A DNA stretch of 64,000 bases, taken from positions 4,774,001-4,838,000 of the forward strand of contig OY292278.1 of the NCBI GenBank assembly GCA_958496175.1. Direction: 5' to 3'. A model generated the notes under the pieces. The model ran no database searches. It was given only the letters and a program-made list of their open reading frames with translations, and was not told the origin of the DNA. Origin of the DNA: Sisyra terminalis (taxonomy: Eukaryota; Arthropoda; Insecta; Neuroptera; Sisyridae). Both the position numbers and the translations under genes were made by a program. Below are positions 1 to 12,600 of the stretch, piece after piece (position 1 is the first letter of the stretch; each line of letters begins with the position of its first letter).

Positions 1-330
1 TTGGGCTAAAAATAGCAAAGTGTAAACTATTTAAAAATAAATTTCCTCCAAAAATCTTCAAATCTATAAGATATGTTAAATATATTGATTCCGATTCTAT
101 GGATTTTTGAGGATCTTTTATCCTTAAATAATTTACACTTGGTTATTTTTGCGAAACGTTTCGCAGTTTATTACTACTTTTTCAACATTAAATTGTAAAA
201 AAAGTTTTAAATAAAATTTAAAGTTATTTATATTTGCTTCAAAAAGTAGTAATAAACTACGAAACGTTGGGCAAAAAATTACAAAATGTTAATTATTTGG
301 AACTACAAGAAATTGAAGATATTTAATGTT
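1..330. repeat. Nested inverted repeats related to the 51-53 kb palindrome
   Basis: Arms at about 4-62 and 98-158 pair (aagtgtaaactatttaaaaa motif), and 160-195 pairs with 240-275 (cgaaacgtt and agtagtaataaacta). A further copy of the arm follows at 272-325 (ggaactacaagaaattgaag), nearly the same words as in the palindrome at 52.45-52.52 kb. Cut by the window edge. Confidence 0.6.
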
Positions 331-589
331 GCAGCCTTTTCATGAAAAGGCTAGGATTTAAATTAATAGTGGTAACCTAATGTTAAATTTCACCGTAATC
401 TAGTCATAAAGAATTTAACAAATATTTGATCTGATTTTGAAAATTTTTGGAAACTGATTTTCGAAAAAGAACTCACCTAACAGGTGGTTTTAAGACAAAA
501 TATTTTTTAGCTTCCTTGGTGCTAGAAATTGTCCTATAAAAGACAATTATCCCAAGTAAATTTTTTAACGGTAAATCCGTAAAAATTTG
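331..589. other. AT-rich spacer, nothing recognised
   Basis: Unique-looking AT-rich sequence between two repeat blocks; no credible ORF. Confidence 0.4.
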
Positions 590-2640
590 ATAATAATTTC
601 CTCGAAAATAAGACGTCAATTTTTCCCATAAAAAGTATAGTTCTTTTGGGCATTAAGGCCTAATTCTAAAACCAATTAAAGCCTTAAAAAAACGTGACAC
701 TTAAACACGAACATTTAATCATACACAACATAAACAGAATAGCAAAAGCTTAAAATTCGTGTTTATAAGACTTGCGATTCAATTTGAAATTTAAGTGAAA
801 AACTAGGGTTATTTTTTTGGGAGAGAAAGTTTGGAAAGCACTGTTTTAAAAGATATAAAAACTGTTAAATTTGTCATACTAAATCATGGACAGTTAAGTA
901 CCAAAAGGTACCACCAAATCCTGATTAAGTACCATAATAAGAAGACAATTCAAGTTATTTTAGATCGGTTATTGAATGTTTTTTTAATATTCAAATTAGC
1001 TCCGTTTCGTTACGTATAGTTACTTCATCAGGCTTCTTGAATCACAAAAAATATAATACTTTAAATTTAAATTTAATTCAATTTCAATTTTAAAAAAAGG
1101 TGAGATCTGAATTTTATTATCTATTAAGTACCATATTTTTTACAGTTGTGTATTTTTATATCTTTAAGAACAGTGCTTCTCAAACTTTTTGGTTCGTTTT
1201 CTCTACTATACATATATTATACAAGTCTTTCATAAAATCCTTTCATTTTTTTTAAAGTACAACCTCCGCTTTAAAAACTACCATCATAATAAAGCACAAA
1301 TCAACCAAAATTTAAAGATCTTCCATCAATCAGGCTTTAATTCCCACAAAAGCTCTACTTTTACATGTACTTCTATACATTTTCCAGGCCTAATTATCCA
1401 AAGAAAATCCTTAAAATAGTGATAATGATTTCCTCGAAAATCAGATGCCAATTTTCTCATAGAAAGTATAGTTCTTTTGGGTGTTAAAGCTTAATTCTTT
1501 TACGGTTGATTGTAGACCAACATACGAACAGGTGGCAACTAAAAATTTAACTCTTAAACACGAACGTTTAACCATACAAGACTTAAACAGAAGAGCTAAA
1601 AGTTTTGAAATCAAGCGAATTCGTGTTTATAAGTCGTGGAATTAAGTACCCCAAATTCAATAGCAGTATGATTTCATAACTTTTAAAACAGTGTTTCTCA
1701 AAATTTTGGTTTGCTACCCCAACTAAAAACACATTATATCTTTCTTCCACAAAATCCCTTTAATTTTTTTTGTTGCAACCTCCATTTTGAGAATACAGCT
1801 TTAATAAAGCCCAAACCAAACAACACTTAAAGATCTTCCATTAAACAGGCTTTAATTCCCACAAAAGCTCTACTTTTAAATATACTCCTAAAAAATTTTC
1901 CAGGCGTCAATGAACCAAAGTAAATCCTTAAAATATTGATAATGATTTCCTCGAAAATATGATGCCAATTTTCTCATAGAAAGTATAGTTCTTTTGGATG
2001 TTAAAGCTCAATTCTTTTACGGTTGATAGTAGACCAACATACAAACAGGTGGCAATTAAAAATTTAACTTTTAAACACGAACGTTTAACCATACAAGACT
2101 TAAACAGAAGAGCAAAAATTTCTTAAACCAAACAATTTCGTGTTTATAAGTTTTGGGATTAAGTACCAAAAATTCATACCTTTTAAAACAATGTTTCTCA
2201 AAAATTTTGGTTCGCTACCCCAACTAAAAACACATTATATCTTTCTTCCACAAAAGTCCTTTAAATTTTTTTTTGGCAACCTCCATTTTGAGAATACAGC
2301 TTTTAATAAAGCCCAAACCAATTAACACTTAAAGATCTTCCATTAATCAGGCTTTAATTCCCACAAAAGCTCTACTTTTACTTGTACTCCTATACATTTA
2401 AATTCATTAATTTTAAAACAGTGTTTCTCAAAATTTTGGTTCGCTACCTCAACTATAAACACATAATATCATTCTTCCAAAAAAATCTCTTTAAATGTTT
2501 TAGTTGCAACCTCCATTTTTAAAAATACAGCTTTAATAAAGCACAAATCAAACCAAACTTAAATATTTTCGATTAAGCAGGCTTTAATTCCCACAAAAGC
2601 TCTACTTTTCTCCCGATATTGTCTTTAAATCATTTAATAC
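590..2640. repeat. Tandem/dispersed array with a ~500-bp unit
   Basis: Units recur at about 590-790 (partial), 1165-1640, 1680-2160, 2180-2400 and 2405-2620 (last two truncated). Landmarks repeated in order: 'acagtgtttctcaaaatttt', 'ctttaattcccacaaaagct', 'tttcctcgaaaat', 'gtatagttcttttgg', 'aaacacgaacgtttaacc'. Unit spacing is about 518 and 499 bp, then 231 bp. No coding capacity. Confidence 0.75.
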
Positions 2641-3770
2641 CTCCTCCAATAAAGTGTACGTCTTATATTCGAGGAAATTCCATAGTAAAACCAAAATTTC
2701 ATCGATCAAAATCTCCAAAATCAAATTTTTCCATATAGTGATACCTATTTTGCCTTGTTAAACCTTAAGAATCCTTTTTTGTATAGTCACTAAAATATTT
2801 TATTACGATTGCAGTGTCAAAAACTATGTAAGAAAATCTAGTCATCGCTAGTCATTTTTGTATGTCTTCTATTTTTTTAATAAAACAAAAAAAATGAAAC
2901 CTACTGAACCTTCAATTTTTTTCTTTATTCAATTGTTTACACTTGGAAACAAGTGAATAATAATACATAATAAACACGAGTTAATTAGGGAGATAAAACG
3001 GATAATAGTGGCGTAACGGTCACGCAAATGTTTGGCTCGTTTCACCAAATCAAATCGAAACGAATTGCACCCTGAAGAACCTTTCCCTCATAAATTGCAT
3101 ATGCATTTTTTTGCATTACCATAACAATATCCATATTAAATGATTTATGGTCCTCCAAACCGGCTGGAATCCTTTCAAGCTCTTCAAGTTACCTTCCATT
3201 TTTTTTCTGGTAAATTTGAGTTTCTTAAAACCGAATTTCTAGCCAGGAAGTTAATTCTACACACGAGCCGTTGTTTTAGAAACGGTAAGCGGGCGAGGGT
3301 TGACAATTGGGGTGCGATTTTTCTAAATTCCCACTTGCAGTGATATAAATCAACTGGTAGTTTTAGTTTGTATGTATTTACAAAAACCTGGTGACCTGTC
3401 TATCGGGGTAGTACGGTATGTGTGTGCTTGAATGGAATCGAAAGTCACAGTGTAGAGGGTAGAGGGTTGAATTTGTCGGGGGTTGAATGAGTGCACATCT
3501 GCTGCCGTTTAGCCCGGAGGAGGTAGCCGACCAGAACGAGACATGCGACCCCAAAATCACGGCGAATGTCGTGCTAAAATGGCGACGGGTTGGATTTTTT
3601 TTAATCAACCGTTTCCCCCGCAACCACCCCCATGTGGCCACGTAAACGAAAAACCAGTAAACGTTAAGGTTTTCTTATTTATTTTTTTTAATTTTGGTGA
3701 TTAAAGCATAAAGCTCGCGTGCTTGGCTCAATTGTCCATAAAAAAGGGTCAAAACGTTACAAATTAACAT
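2641..3770. other. Spacer with a GC-richer island (about 3250-3650)
   Basis: Mostly AT-rich, but 3250-3650 is clearly richer in G/C and CpG (gcgggcgagggtt, gcccggaggaggtagccgac, atggcgacgggttgg). The minus-strand ORF here has no family resemblance. The island may be a promoter, a non-coding first exon or a conserved non-coding element of a gene outside the window; this is inference from composition only. Confidence 0.35.
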
Positions 3771-3771
3771 G

Positions 3772-4313
3772 GAAAAAAATCAACCCTTAAGTGGTGATAT
3801 ATGTAAAGAGTGTCATAGTTAGTACAACAACAAAAACATCCCTTACCAAATCTAGGAAATTTCCACCAAAAAAAAAACTTTTCTTTGCACCAAATTTTTT
3901 TGAATTCGTTTCTTTGGTAAAACTGGATTATCTAAGATCAATAAATCAATGATAAATTGATAGTATATCAAAAATAAACGGACGCATGTCCCAGTTTATT
4001 TTATAAGTAAGCTTTCTTGAGCTTTTTTTATGTTTAAGGTGGAAAAAATCAACCCTTAAGTGGCGATATATGTAAAGAGTGTCATAATAAATACAACAAC
4101 AAAAACATCCCTTACCAAATCTAATAAATATCCACCAAAAAAAAAAACTTTTCTTGTACCAAATTTTTTTGAATTCGCTTCTTTGGTAAAACTGGATTAC
4201 CTAAGATCAATAAATCAATGATAAATTGATAGTATATCAAAAATAAATGGACACATGTCCCAGTTTGTTTTTAAAGTGAGCTTTCTTGAGCTTTATTTAT
4301 GTTTAAGGTGGCA
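3772..4313 (+). repeat. Tandem duplication, ~271-bp unit, two copies
   Basis: 3772-4041 and 4042-4313 are about 90% alike by eye, both from 'ggaaaaaa tcaacccttaag' to 'tttatgtttaaggtgg'. The differences are scattered substitutions and small indels, so a moderately old duplication. Confidence 0.85.
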
Positions 4314-4641
4314 GCAAACTTCGAAAATAAATTATTGAACTTTGTATTTCCAAAGTAATTTCTTTTTTATTCCAAAGTAATAGGAATAAATTAACATTAT
4401 CAAAATACCGGATCTTAAATAAAATTTCACGAGATCTATATTTTCACTTTAAGAAAAATCTAATTTGTTTTCATTTAGCCCCCTTTGAAAAGCTGGACAG
4501 CCCCAAAACTGTAAAAAATTCCAAATTTTTAAGACTCCACTTTGACACCCTCCCGTGGTAATATATTGCACGTAAGATCCTCAAAATATTATATATGGGC
4601 TTTGAATTACTAAAAGTTTTTCTCTAGAAGCAGTAGTGATC

Positions 4642-4796
4642 CAAAGTTTATAAAATACACAGGTGGTCTCATGGTGGCTATGTGACGTATCCAGAAGACA
4701 TTCGTACACATCTTCAGACTGATTCAAATTTCAAAATTCTTCGTATGACGTCATTTTTTGTTCTAATGAAACAACCTGTGTAATTTACAAACCTTG
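4642..4796 (+). mobile_element. 155-bp MITE (CAAGG...CCTTG family)
   Basis: Left end CAAAGTTTATAAAATACACA (one change), right end ...TTTACAAACCTTG. Perfect 9-bp flanking repeats GTAGTGATC at 4633-4641 and 4797-4805. Interior matches the other copies. Confidence 0.87.
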
Positions 4797-7149
4797 GTAG
4801 TGATCTACTTATGTCGTTAAAAATACCACAAACTTTAAAATTCATACCAAACCGAAGATTTTCAGAAAGCACCATTAAAGTACTAGAATATAAACTGAAC
4901 TAGAATATAAAGATCAAAAGAAAATAGGTTTTGAATCTAAAGACTTTTCTTTCTTATGAACCTTCAAACCTTATACAACCACAGCCCACTAGTTTGATAT
5001 CAAAGAAATATTCCTACAATATTTCCCTATTGTTGCACTTGATTTTGTTGCAAATGATTAATTTTATCAAACAAAAAAAGCAAGAGGATCAATGTTTTTA
5101 AGAACTGAAAATTTAAAAAACTAAAGTTTTTTTTACCAAAAATTTTGAACATTTTGACCAAAAATTGTCCAAAAAGTAATCTTCAAATGAAAATTACTAG
5201 ACAAAGTCTTGACTTAGTTCTTCAGAACTGAAAGTTTAAAAAACTAGGGATTTTTACCAATAATTTTGGTCATTTTGACGACTGCATGGGGTAAAATTGT
5301 CCAAAAAGTGATCTTCAAATAAAAATTAATCTTGACCTTTTAAAATACGATAAAAATGTTTGGCTTCTAGTAGGAAGAAATTGAGAAATTTTGACCATTG
5401 TTGTAACTAATAGGATGCAAAGTTGGTTATAACAATGCACCTTTAAAATGTCTTAAACTAATTACTAAACTACTTAAACTTTGATTTGGTTTCATCTTGA
5501 TTCAATACAATTTCGAGCCAATTTTCATTTTTTTCTAATATAAAATCAGAGCTTTAACATCCTACTTACACTATAGAACCTTAAGACTAAGACACTATAT
5601 GGAAAAAAAGTTACCATAAAGCTTTTAAAGCTCGACGAAGATGTATTTACCCTTAAAAACACTTTCGAATTTCAATCTTTTTCTTGAATTTTTCCAAAGC
5701 TTCAATAAAATGATCCAACAATCAAAAAATTGGCAAAGAAATTTCTCACGTAGATTTATTTATTTTGCCACTTGAAACCCATAAAAAAATTATATAAATT
5801 GCTATTACAGTAATCCTAAGCCTAATAATCGGTTAATTGTAGCATAAATATTTAAACAACCCAAATCACACATATCAATTATACCACACGTGTCTTCCAC
5901 GTGTCCTAACACATGCAACCTCTATCCCATAAAAACATTTCACACCAATTTCACCTCTCCACTTCTAAATCAACAATTTGTCTTTTAAATTTCCTCAAAA
6001 ATTCAAGTCAATAAACCCCAAAAAAAAATTAACCCCTATTTATTCAACAGTAAATATTGTCCTTCTTTTGGTCTTAAAAATTCGTTCAAATTGCATTTAC
6101 CAACAAAAAGCTGCCACCCAACAAACAAATCCACATTGAATTGAAGTGTAAAGCTAACTCATTAATCAAAAAAATAAAATTTAAAAAGCCAAAAACGCCC
6201 TCCGAAAGACTTCCTTCTTTAACGCTTTATTCTACCAAATGAAAAAAAAATACATACACAAAAGAATATTGTAATATATTACTGTATAATCCGCACCCCG
6301 CAACTCAGGGATGAAAAAAAAACTTTCAAATTTAGTGGCACAAGAAGGGGTTAATTTATAAAGCATCGCCCAATACTGTTGGTACACCATAACAAATTTA
6401 AAACATAAATAACATAGTTGCGACTAGAAAGCTTTCAAAGCTCGTCAATGAACTCGCTACATTCTATCTCTCTCGCATGTATATATTTTTTCTAAATAAA
6501 TTCACCCCTTCATCCCCTATTTTTTCATTCATTTTAATTTCATAATCTTTTGTTGAGTGTTCGACGCATACTTAAACCTTATGAAAAATGTTTTGTTCGA
6601 AAAGTTACTTTAAAAACATGATGTATTAGTTTAACATTATCGCAACAAGGGGACCGGTGAAGAGGTCCTGAATAATAATGCTTGCATGGCGGGAAGGGGG
6701 AACGTACGTGAAGGCACGATAAGGGTAGCTACATAATATTTACTTTTCTACAAAGATTCAAAGCATATCAAGTTATTTCCCTTTTAAAAATTACGTGGAA
6801 CCAAAAAAAATATTTCTAGTTAAAACCGTTTTAGAAGCACTGGATTTGTACGACCAAATTAGGGCTAATAATCCATTAAATTGCTGACACGTGTTGTGCG
6901 GTAGTTCAAATAATCAAAAAATAAAAATTTGCTATGATAACATTTATTTTATCCCTTAAAAGGCGGTTTAAGTGTAAGTGATACGGACCACACTTGTGGA
7001 TAAGAAGCCACGTGTGAGCCACGTGGCAAATTCAACGATATTAAATCCATAGATCCTCTACTAGGTGTTATCATTATCTTTTTTATATCAATTTGCTTTG
7101 AATTTATAAAAAAAAATCGCTCTTAACTAAACATTTGTATAAATATTCA
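4797..7149. other. AT-rich spacer without recognised gene
   Basis: Apart from the repeat at 5.1-5.6 kb there is only AT-rich DNA. A short G-rich patch near 6645-6730 (gggaccggtgaagaggtcct, catggcgggaaggggg) stands out in composition. No splice-consistent coding segment seen. Confidence 0.4.
5095..5600 (+). repeat. Dispersed repeat, copy 1, with internal ~120-bp tandem duplication
   Basis: 'agaactgaaa tttaaaaaact' and 'attgtccaaaaagt' occur twice (5098-5215 and 5218-5335). The stretch 5180-5600 is repeated in the same order at 8460-8865 (shared words 'ttgacttagttcttcagaac', 'gactgcatggggta', 'attttgaccattgttgtaac'). Confidence 0.7.
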
Positions 7150-7390
7150 ATCTACCATTAAGTTGTGTGTACAATATATAGAATATATTACGGTCCAATT
7201 TATGTAGTATAATCTGATATAATAATATATAAAATCATACAATAAACATAAATTTGCCCATGGATTCAATGGGCAATACATCAAGAATATTTTTGTTTGA
7301 ACTTCTGTTCAAATTTATGTTTATGGTATGATTTTTATACTACATAAATTGGACCACATATATTCTATATATTGTATACACACTCGATTT
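7150..7390. mobile_element. Foldback element family A, short copy
   Basis: Inverted arms: 'tgtgtacaatatatagaata' followed by 'cggtccaatttatgtagta', and their complement ending at 7388 ('attctatatattgtatacac'). Spacer includes 'tttgtttgaacttctgttca'. No coding capacity. Confidence 0.75.
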
Positions 7391-7394
7391 ATAT

Positions 7395-7822
7395 AAGATA
7401 TATTACGGTCCAATTTAAGTAGTATAATTTAATATAGTTATATATAAAAAATTCATACCATAAACACTAATTTGTAAAAAAGTTCAAACAAAAATAATCA
7501 AGACGTATTACTCAGATACGAATTTCGATTGCCAAGCAATCTTGCTTGCTTCACTGCTTTGTGATGATTTGAATCGGAGTGATCCAAACTACTTGATGAC
7601 CACTGAGGAAGATTGCTTGGCAATCGAAATACGTATCTGGGCAATACATTACAAATATTTTTGTTTGAACTTCTGTTCAAATGTATGTTTATGGTATGAT
7701 TTTTATATATTATTATGTATATTAAACTATACTATATAAATTGGACCGCAATATATTCTATATATTGTATGCACAGTATAACTGTTCAAAGTCAGCGAAA
7801 AAATCTTATTTTGGTTACCATT
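7395..7822. mobile_element. Foldback element family A, longer copy
   Basis: Palindromic element of the same family. Its central part has inverted copies of 'cgattgccaagcaatctt', with 'ctcagtggtcatcaagta' words, and its right end reads 'aactgttcaaagtcagcg' then 'aaaaaatctta'. The left end lacks the matching terminal segment, so this copy is truncated or fused to the previous one. Confidence 0.75.
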
Positions 7823-8102
7823 TAGTTGTCATCGTGGGATATTTTTAGAAGCAAAGCTTTTAATCATAGTATCGAAATGAATACCGAAAAGATAATTTTA
7901 TGGTCAATATTTGGAAATTAGAAAGTAATATGATCATAAGATCAACTAGTGTAATTAATTTGATAGTTTGTAAAGTTTTCACCACCATAACGACTAAAAT
8001 TGTTAAAATAGTTTCTTCCTAGATATATTTTATTAATTGAGGCATAAATTACTATATTTAAATAAATATTCGATAAGAAGACTGACCGAAGAAGTGTTAG
8101 TA

Positions 8103-8310
8103 ACTGTGTGTACAATATATAGGATATATTGCGGTCCAAGTTATGTAGTATAATTTAATATAGTAATATAAATAATGAACATAAAATTGAACAGAAGTTC
8201 AAACAAAAATATTCGTGACGTATTGCCCAGATACGTATGTCGATTGCCAAGCAATCTTCCTCAGTGGTCATCAAGTAGAAGATTCCTTGGCAATGAAAAT
8301 CATTGTTTAA
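8103..8310. mobile_element. Foldback element family A, half copy
   Basis: Contains one arm only (from 'tgtgtacaatatatagg' to the 'ctcagtggtcatcaagta' centre, then a broken 'gaagattccttggcaa'). Confidence 0.7.
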
Positions 8311-8459
8311 ATCATTAAAGAAATTGTTGAAACTTTTAAACGTTGCAATTTTGGTAATAAGGGTAAGAAGGGTGAGGGGTTAATTTGGAAAAAATCCATA
8401 TAACTATTTGAAATATTCTTTGACTTAACATATTTGTATTCTTTTACAATATTTGTAGT

Positions 8460-8865
8460 ATAAAAAGCTTGACAAAGTCTTGAATTAGTTCTTCAGAACT
8501 GGAAGTTTGAAAATCTAGAGATTTTTCAAGACTGCATGGGGTAGAATTGTCCAAAAAGTAATTCCCAAATGAGAATTAATCATGCGCTTTTAAAATACGA
8601 TAGAAATATTTGGCTTTTAGTAGGAAGAAACTGAGAAATTTTGACCATTGTTGTAACCTTTATATGTTGCAATGTAGGTAATAAAATTGCACCTTTTAAA
8701 TGTTTTAAAGTAAGATTTAATCAACATTTCTGACCAAATCGGCTGAAATGGTTCTTTATTTTGGTTCCATCTTGATTCTATACAATTTGAAGGCAAGAAA
8801 AATGTAAGCGATGTTCTAAAGCTTTATCAGAGCTTTAACACCCTACTTACAATGGATAAGAACCC
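8460..8865 (+). repeat. Dispersed repeat, copy 2 (see 5095-5600)
   Basis: Same order of words as 5180-5600, including 'attttgaccattgttgtaac' and 'agagctttaacaccctactt'. Roughly 75-80% alike by eye. Confidence 0.7.
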
Positions 8866-8899
8866 AAGGGGTAAAAGAAGTTACTAACAATCAAAAAAA

Positions 8900-9297
8900 C
8901 AGATTTTTTCGCTGACTTTGAACAGTTATACTGTGTATAGAATATATAGAATATATTTTGGTCCAATTTATGTAGTATAATAACATATAACAATCATACT
9001 ATAAACATAAATTTGAACAAAACTTCAAACAAAAATATTTGTGACGTATTGCCCAAATACGTATTTCAATTGCCAAGCAATCTTCCTCAGTGGTCATCAA
9101 GTAAGAAGATTCCTTGGCAACAAAATAAGTATTTGGGCAATACGTCACGAATATTTTTGTTTGAACTTCTGTTCAAATTTATGTCTATCTTTTATTATAT
9201 TAAATTATCCTACATAAATTGGACCGCAATATGTATATTCTATATATTGTATAAACAGTATAACTGTTCAAAGTCAGCGAAAAAATCTTATTTTGAT
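8900..9297. mobile_element. Foldback element family A, most complete copy (~398 bp)
   Basis: Near-perfect palindrome. Left end 'gattttttcgctgacttt gaacagttatact', right end the complement at 9258-9290. The arms (about 180-190 bp each) meet near 9095-9105 at 'cagtggtcatcaagtaaga'. ORFs that read through it are by-products of the palindrome. No transposase. Confidence 0.85.
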
Positions 9298-10847
9298 TAT
9301 CCAGGATAAATTTTCATACTTTAATCAATATTTTGTACCTACGAAGTGAATTTCATACTAATTAATGAGACTTTCGACAAAAGTTCAATTAAAATTCGAA
9401 TTTTTTCCATTTCACCTGAGGCCATCTATGAAAAATTTCTTAGAACTTGTAGTCAACATAGGCACAAGTTAAATGTTGCATAACTTTTAATAGAGTGATT
9501 TAATCGAAAATTCATAAGAGACCTTTTTTGTAGAGCGTTAAATTTTACGTCAGAATAATTAAATTTTAAATCTTTTTATTCATTTGTTTCTGAGAAAAAA
9601 AATTAAAAGTAAAAAGTCAAATAATTTCATGTTATTTAAATGGTAAAAGTAACATGATTCCGGCACGGTTTAATCAAGAAATTAAGAGCTTAGTTGTATT
9701 GGATAATTTTTTTTTATATCTTACACTAAAAATTCAGGGGGTGATCGCTGTAAAATAATCAATTTGGGAAGAAATGGACACCCTAATATGCATTTGTATA
9801 TGCAAACATGTAAATGCATATATTACTAACAAATTATTAATTTATTTTAGCTTCTAAAATTGATGTCACTGCCTATAAACATTAACCAATGAAAATTTAG
9901 AGGACATACGTGATAAAGTGCATTGTGCATGCGATTATAAAATGTTTCTCATAAAAACTATGTATTTTTTTGTATTTTCCAGAAATCATACATTTGAAAG
10001 TGTCAAAATTTCATCCCTTTTTAACTGCTCAAAGAAAAAATGCATCATCCTCATCCTAGCTGATAATTTTCCACATCGATCAACTCAAAGACTAATCAAT
10101 TTTTATCAATAATTTATCGTAAAAAATCATACATCACAACAACAACAACAACAAAAGATGGATTACCCCGAAAAAAATTTCCCTATTTTTGTAAAAAAAT
10201 AAAAATATAATAGAAAAAATTACATCACCCAAAATTGTAAACCTAATCTACTGTAAATATTCGGTAAAAAACCCCCAAAAAAAAAAAAAGAACTGATCCC
10301 AACTGCAAATCCTTTCTTTATAATAAATTTACGTTAAAAACATGTTCGCCTGTTTTTTTTTCTTTTTATATATTTCATTAGGAATAAATTACATGGCATT
10401 GGTAGCGGGAGCTTTTGTTGGCCGATTACGGGTGGTGCGTGGCACGGATTAACGCGTTTCTCGAATGTCACCACGGGAAGCGTAAAATCGGCCACTTAAT
10501 CTGCTTTGTGTGTTCGACCGAATTAATCAATGCTAAAAGAATTTCAAATGAAGGTAGGTAGGTATGTAGTCTATCGTCTTTAACCCAATTTGATTGGCGA
10601 AGGGTGCGATAATTTGATCGATTTAACATTATTTAGATCGTTTTTTACGCTAAACCGAAGTTTTTGTACCGCAGATGGCGAAAATGCAGCAATATCCCTA
10701 GCAAATAAGGGAGCCGAGAACTTTGTATTAACACTCTACTACAAATTTAAATCCAATAGTTGGATTCACGTGAATAATTGTATTGGTTGGCGAAAAAAAT
10801 ATTCATCACGGTACCAACTTAAAAAAAAAACTTTTTTTTCATATATA
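9298..10847. other. Spacer; includes a family B repeat fragment and a GC-richer patch
   Basis: 9470-9610 resembles one arm of the 36-kb and 55-kb palindromes (ttttttgtagagcgttaaat, 'acttttaatagag'). An (aac)n microsatellite is at about 10134-10156. 10390-10560 is G/C-richer than its surroundings (ggccgattacgggtggtgcg, 'ggcacggattaacgcg'), possibly a conserved element or non-coding exon. No supported gene. Confidence 0.4.
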
Positions 10848-11167
10848 ATTATTAAATTGTGGGCAATAAGGACGAAGCTTCTTGTGGAGTATTGTTTATT
10901 TTATCGCCAACGTTTCGTCAGCCATTCCTAACTTCTTCAGGGCTCTATAATTAAAATACATAACATTTAAAAAATAGCGACACATTATTATAAGTTTAAG
11001 TCAATATAAATCTTAGTTAATTAATGTGAAATCTAACCAAAAAATAATTAAATTTCAATAACATGAAGAGCCCTGAAGAAGTCAGGAATGACTGACGAAA
11101 CGTTGGCGAAAAAATAAATAATATTCCACAAGCAGCTTCGTCCTTATTGCCCACAATTTAATTATTA
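10848..11167. repeat. Foldback element, ~100-bp arms
   Basis: Arms 10848-10945 and 11066-11167 are inverted copies ('gggcaataaggacgaagc', 'gccaacgtttcgtca', 'cttcttcagggctct'). The spacer is about 120 bp. Confidence 0.85.
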
Positions 11168-11299
11168 TATTTAAAAAGACAAGGACTTAAACAACATGGA
11201 TTTTTTTTTATAGTTTCAAAATAACAAAACCAATTTTTACGTCTTTTTTTTGAAACCAGTTTTTACGATCAAGTATGTGGGCCAAGGGTAAAACAAATG

Positions 11300-11765
11300 A
11301 CAATCGCATGGTGCCAAGTTCAAACTAAAAGTAAGAAGAATAAGAATCTTTCAACTTAACTCCTGAAACTTTTGCCAGGTCATCAAAATCTTAAGAAATC
11401 AAAGCTTTTCCTAAAGAATGTAACATTTCTTGTACTATTCAATACTGGCCTCTCGGGATCAATTGCCTGGACTTTGGACTCAATTTTGGGTCCAAAAAGG
11501 TTTGCAATAAGCTTTTGGCTAAATGAACAACAATCCAAACTAAAAGTAGGAAGGATAAAAAGCTCTTAATGTAACTCCTGAAGCTTTTCGCAGGTCATCG
11601 AAGTCTTATGAAATCAAAGCTTTTCCTAAAGAATGTAACACTTCTTGTACTACTCAATACTGGCCTCTCCTGGCCAATTTATTGAACTATGGACCCAATT
11701 TTGGGTCCAAAAATGTTTGCAATATGCTTTTGACTAATGGACACCAACTTATGGTACCCAAAATC
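11300..11765 (+). repeat. Tandem duplication, ~214-bp unit, about two copies
   Basis: 'caaagcttttcctaaagaat' and 'caatactggcctctc' and 'caattttgggtccaaaaa' recur in order about 214 bp apart. Confidence 0.8.
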
Positions 11766-12009
11766 ATTCCAAGCTTTCATACACTCATTAAAATCATTCA
11801 TACCATTAATCTTTTTTGGGTCACCAAATTACGCCACTTTAGCCGCCTTCAACTGTTAAAATTTCGATTGATATTTGGTATATAGGATCCATTTGTCCTC
11901 TTGGATCACCATTTTTCTTAAGTGTCCGACACCAAAACGAGTTTTTTCGGCCGAAACCAACTAATTTTACCGAATCTCTCACTACGAACGCTAGCATCGT
12001 TTTTTCTAC

Positions 12010-12124
12010 CGTTGATAGAGAAAACGAACCGATACGAAATTTAAAAGTGAGAACGAGATAACAACAATCGTTAGTGACTTAGTAACTTTTCAAAATCGTA
12101 TCGGTTCATTTTCCCTACCAACGA
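12010..12124. repeat. Inverted repeat, ~33-bp arms
   Basis: Arm 12010-12042 (gaaaacgaaccgatacga) pairs with 12092-12124 (tcgtatcggttcattttc). It is outside the family A element that follows. Confidence 0.6.
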
Positions 12125-12248
12125 AAGATAAAACGACACCAGCGCTCCTATTAAGAAATCCGGTAGTGTAATTTTCAATATAGAATCGTGGTTGGCTTCG
12201 GGTTTCCAGAGACGTAAAGAACTGAGGACATCAAAATCTGGAACTGTG

Positions 12249-12600
12249 TTTAAATAATATATAAAATATACTGTGGTCTTATTTATGCAAAATAATTTAT
12301 CAAAGCAAAATATAAACATAAATTTGAACAAAAGCTCTAATAAATAAATTACTAACGTATGTCGATTGCCAAGCAATCATTCTCAGTGGTCATCAAGTAG
12401 TATTCACACAGTAAATCATCATATAGCAGTTACAAAAAGATCCAATATTACTTGATAATTACTGGAGAAGATTGCTTGGCAATCGAAATACGTTAGTTAT
12501 TCATTCGTTTAAACTTTAGTTCACATTTATCAATATAGTTCTTTTTGCTAAATTATATTACATAAATAGGACCCCAATACATTTTACATATTATATAAAT
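12249..12600. mobile_element. Foldback element family A, diverged copy
   Basis: Contains both inverted 'gattgccaagcaatc' blocks and diverged terminal arms (aatatataaaatatactg and complement). More decayed than the 8.9-kb copy. Confidence 0.7.

Noticed and set aside
3378..3641. 87-codon minus-strand ORF in a GC-rich island
   Set aside because: No recognised domain, low-complexity composition, and openness explained by local GC content.
7498..7680. Minus-strand ORF with LPSNLPQWSSS-like sequence, similar to one at 9013-9309
   Set aside because: Both are translations of the same foldback element core; the similarity is nucleotide repeat identity, not protein conservation.
10134..10156. (aac)n run
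   Set aside because: Ordinary microsatellite, not a finding.
10590..10931. 113-codon ORF
   Set aside because: Runs into a foldback arm and shows no domain; chance ORF.
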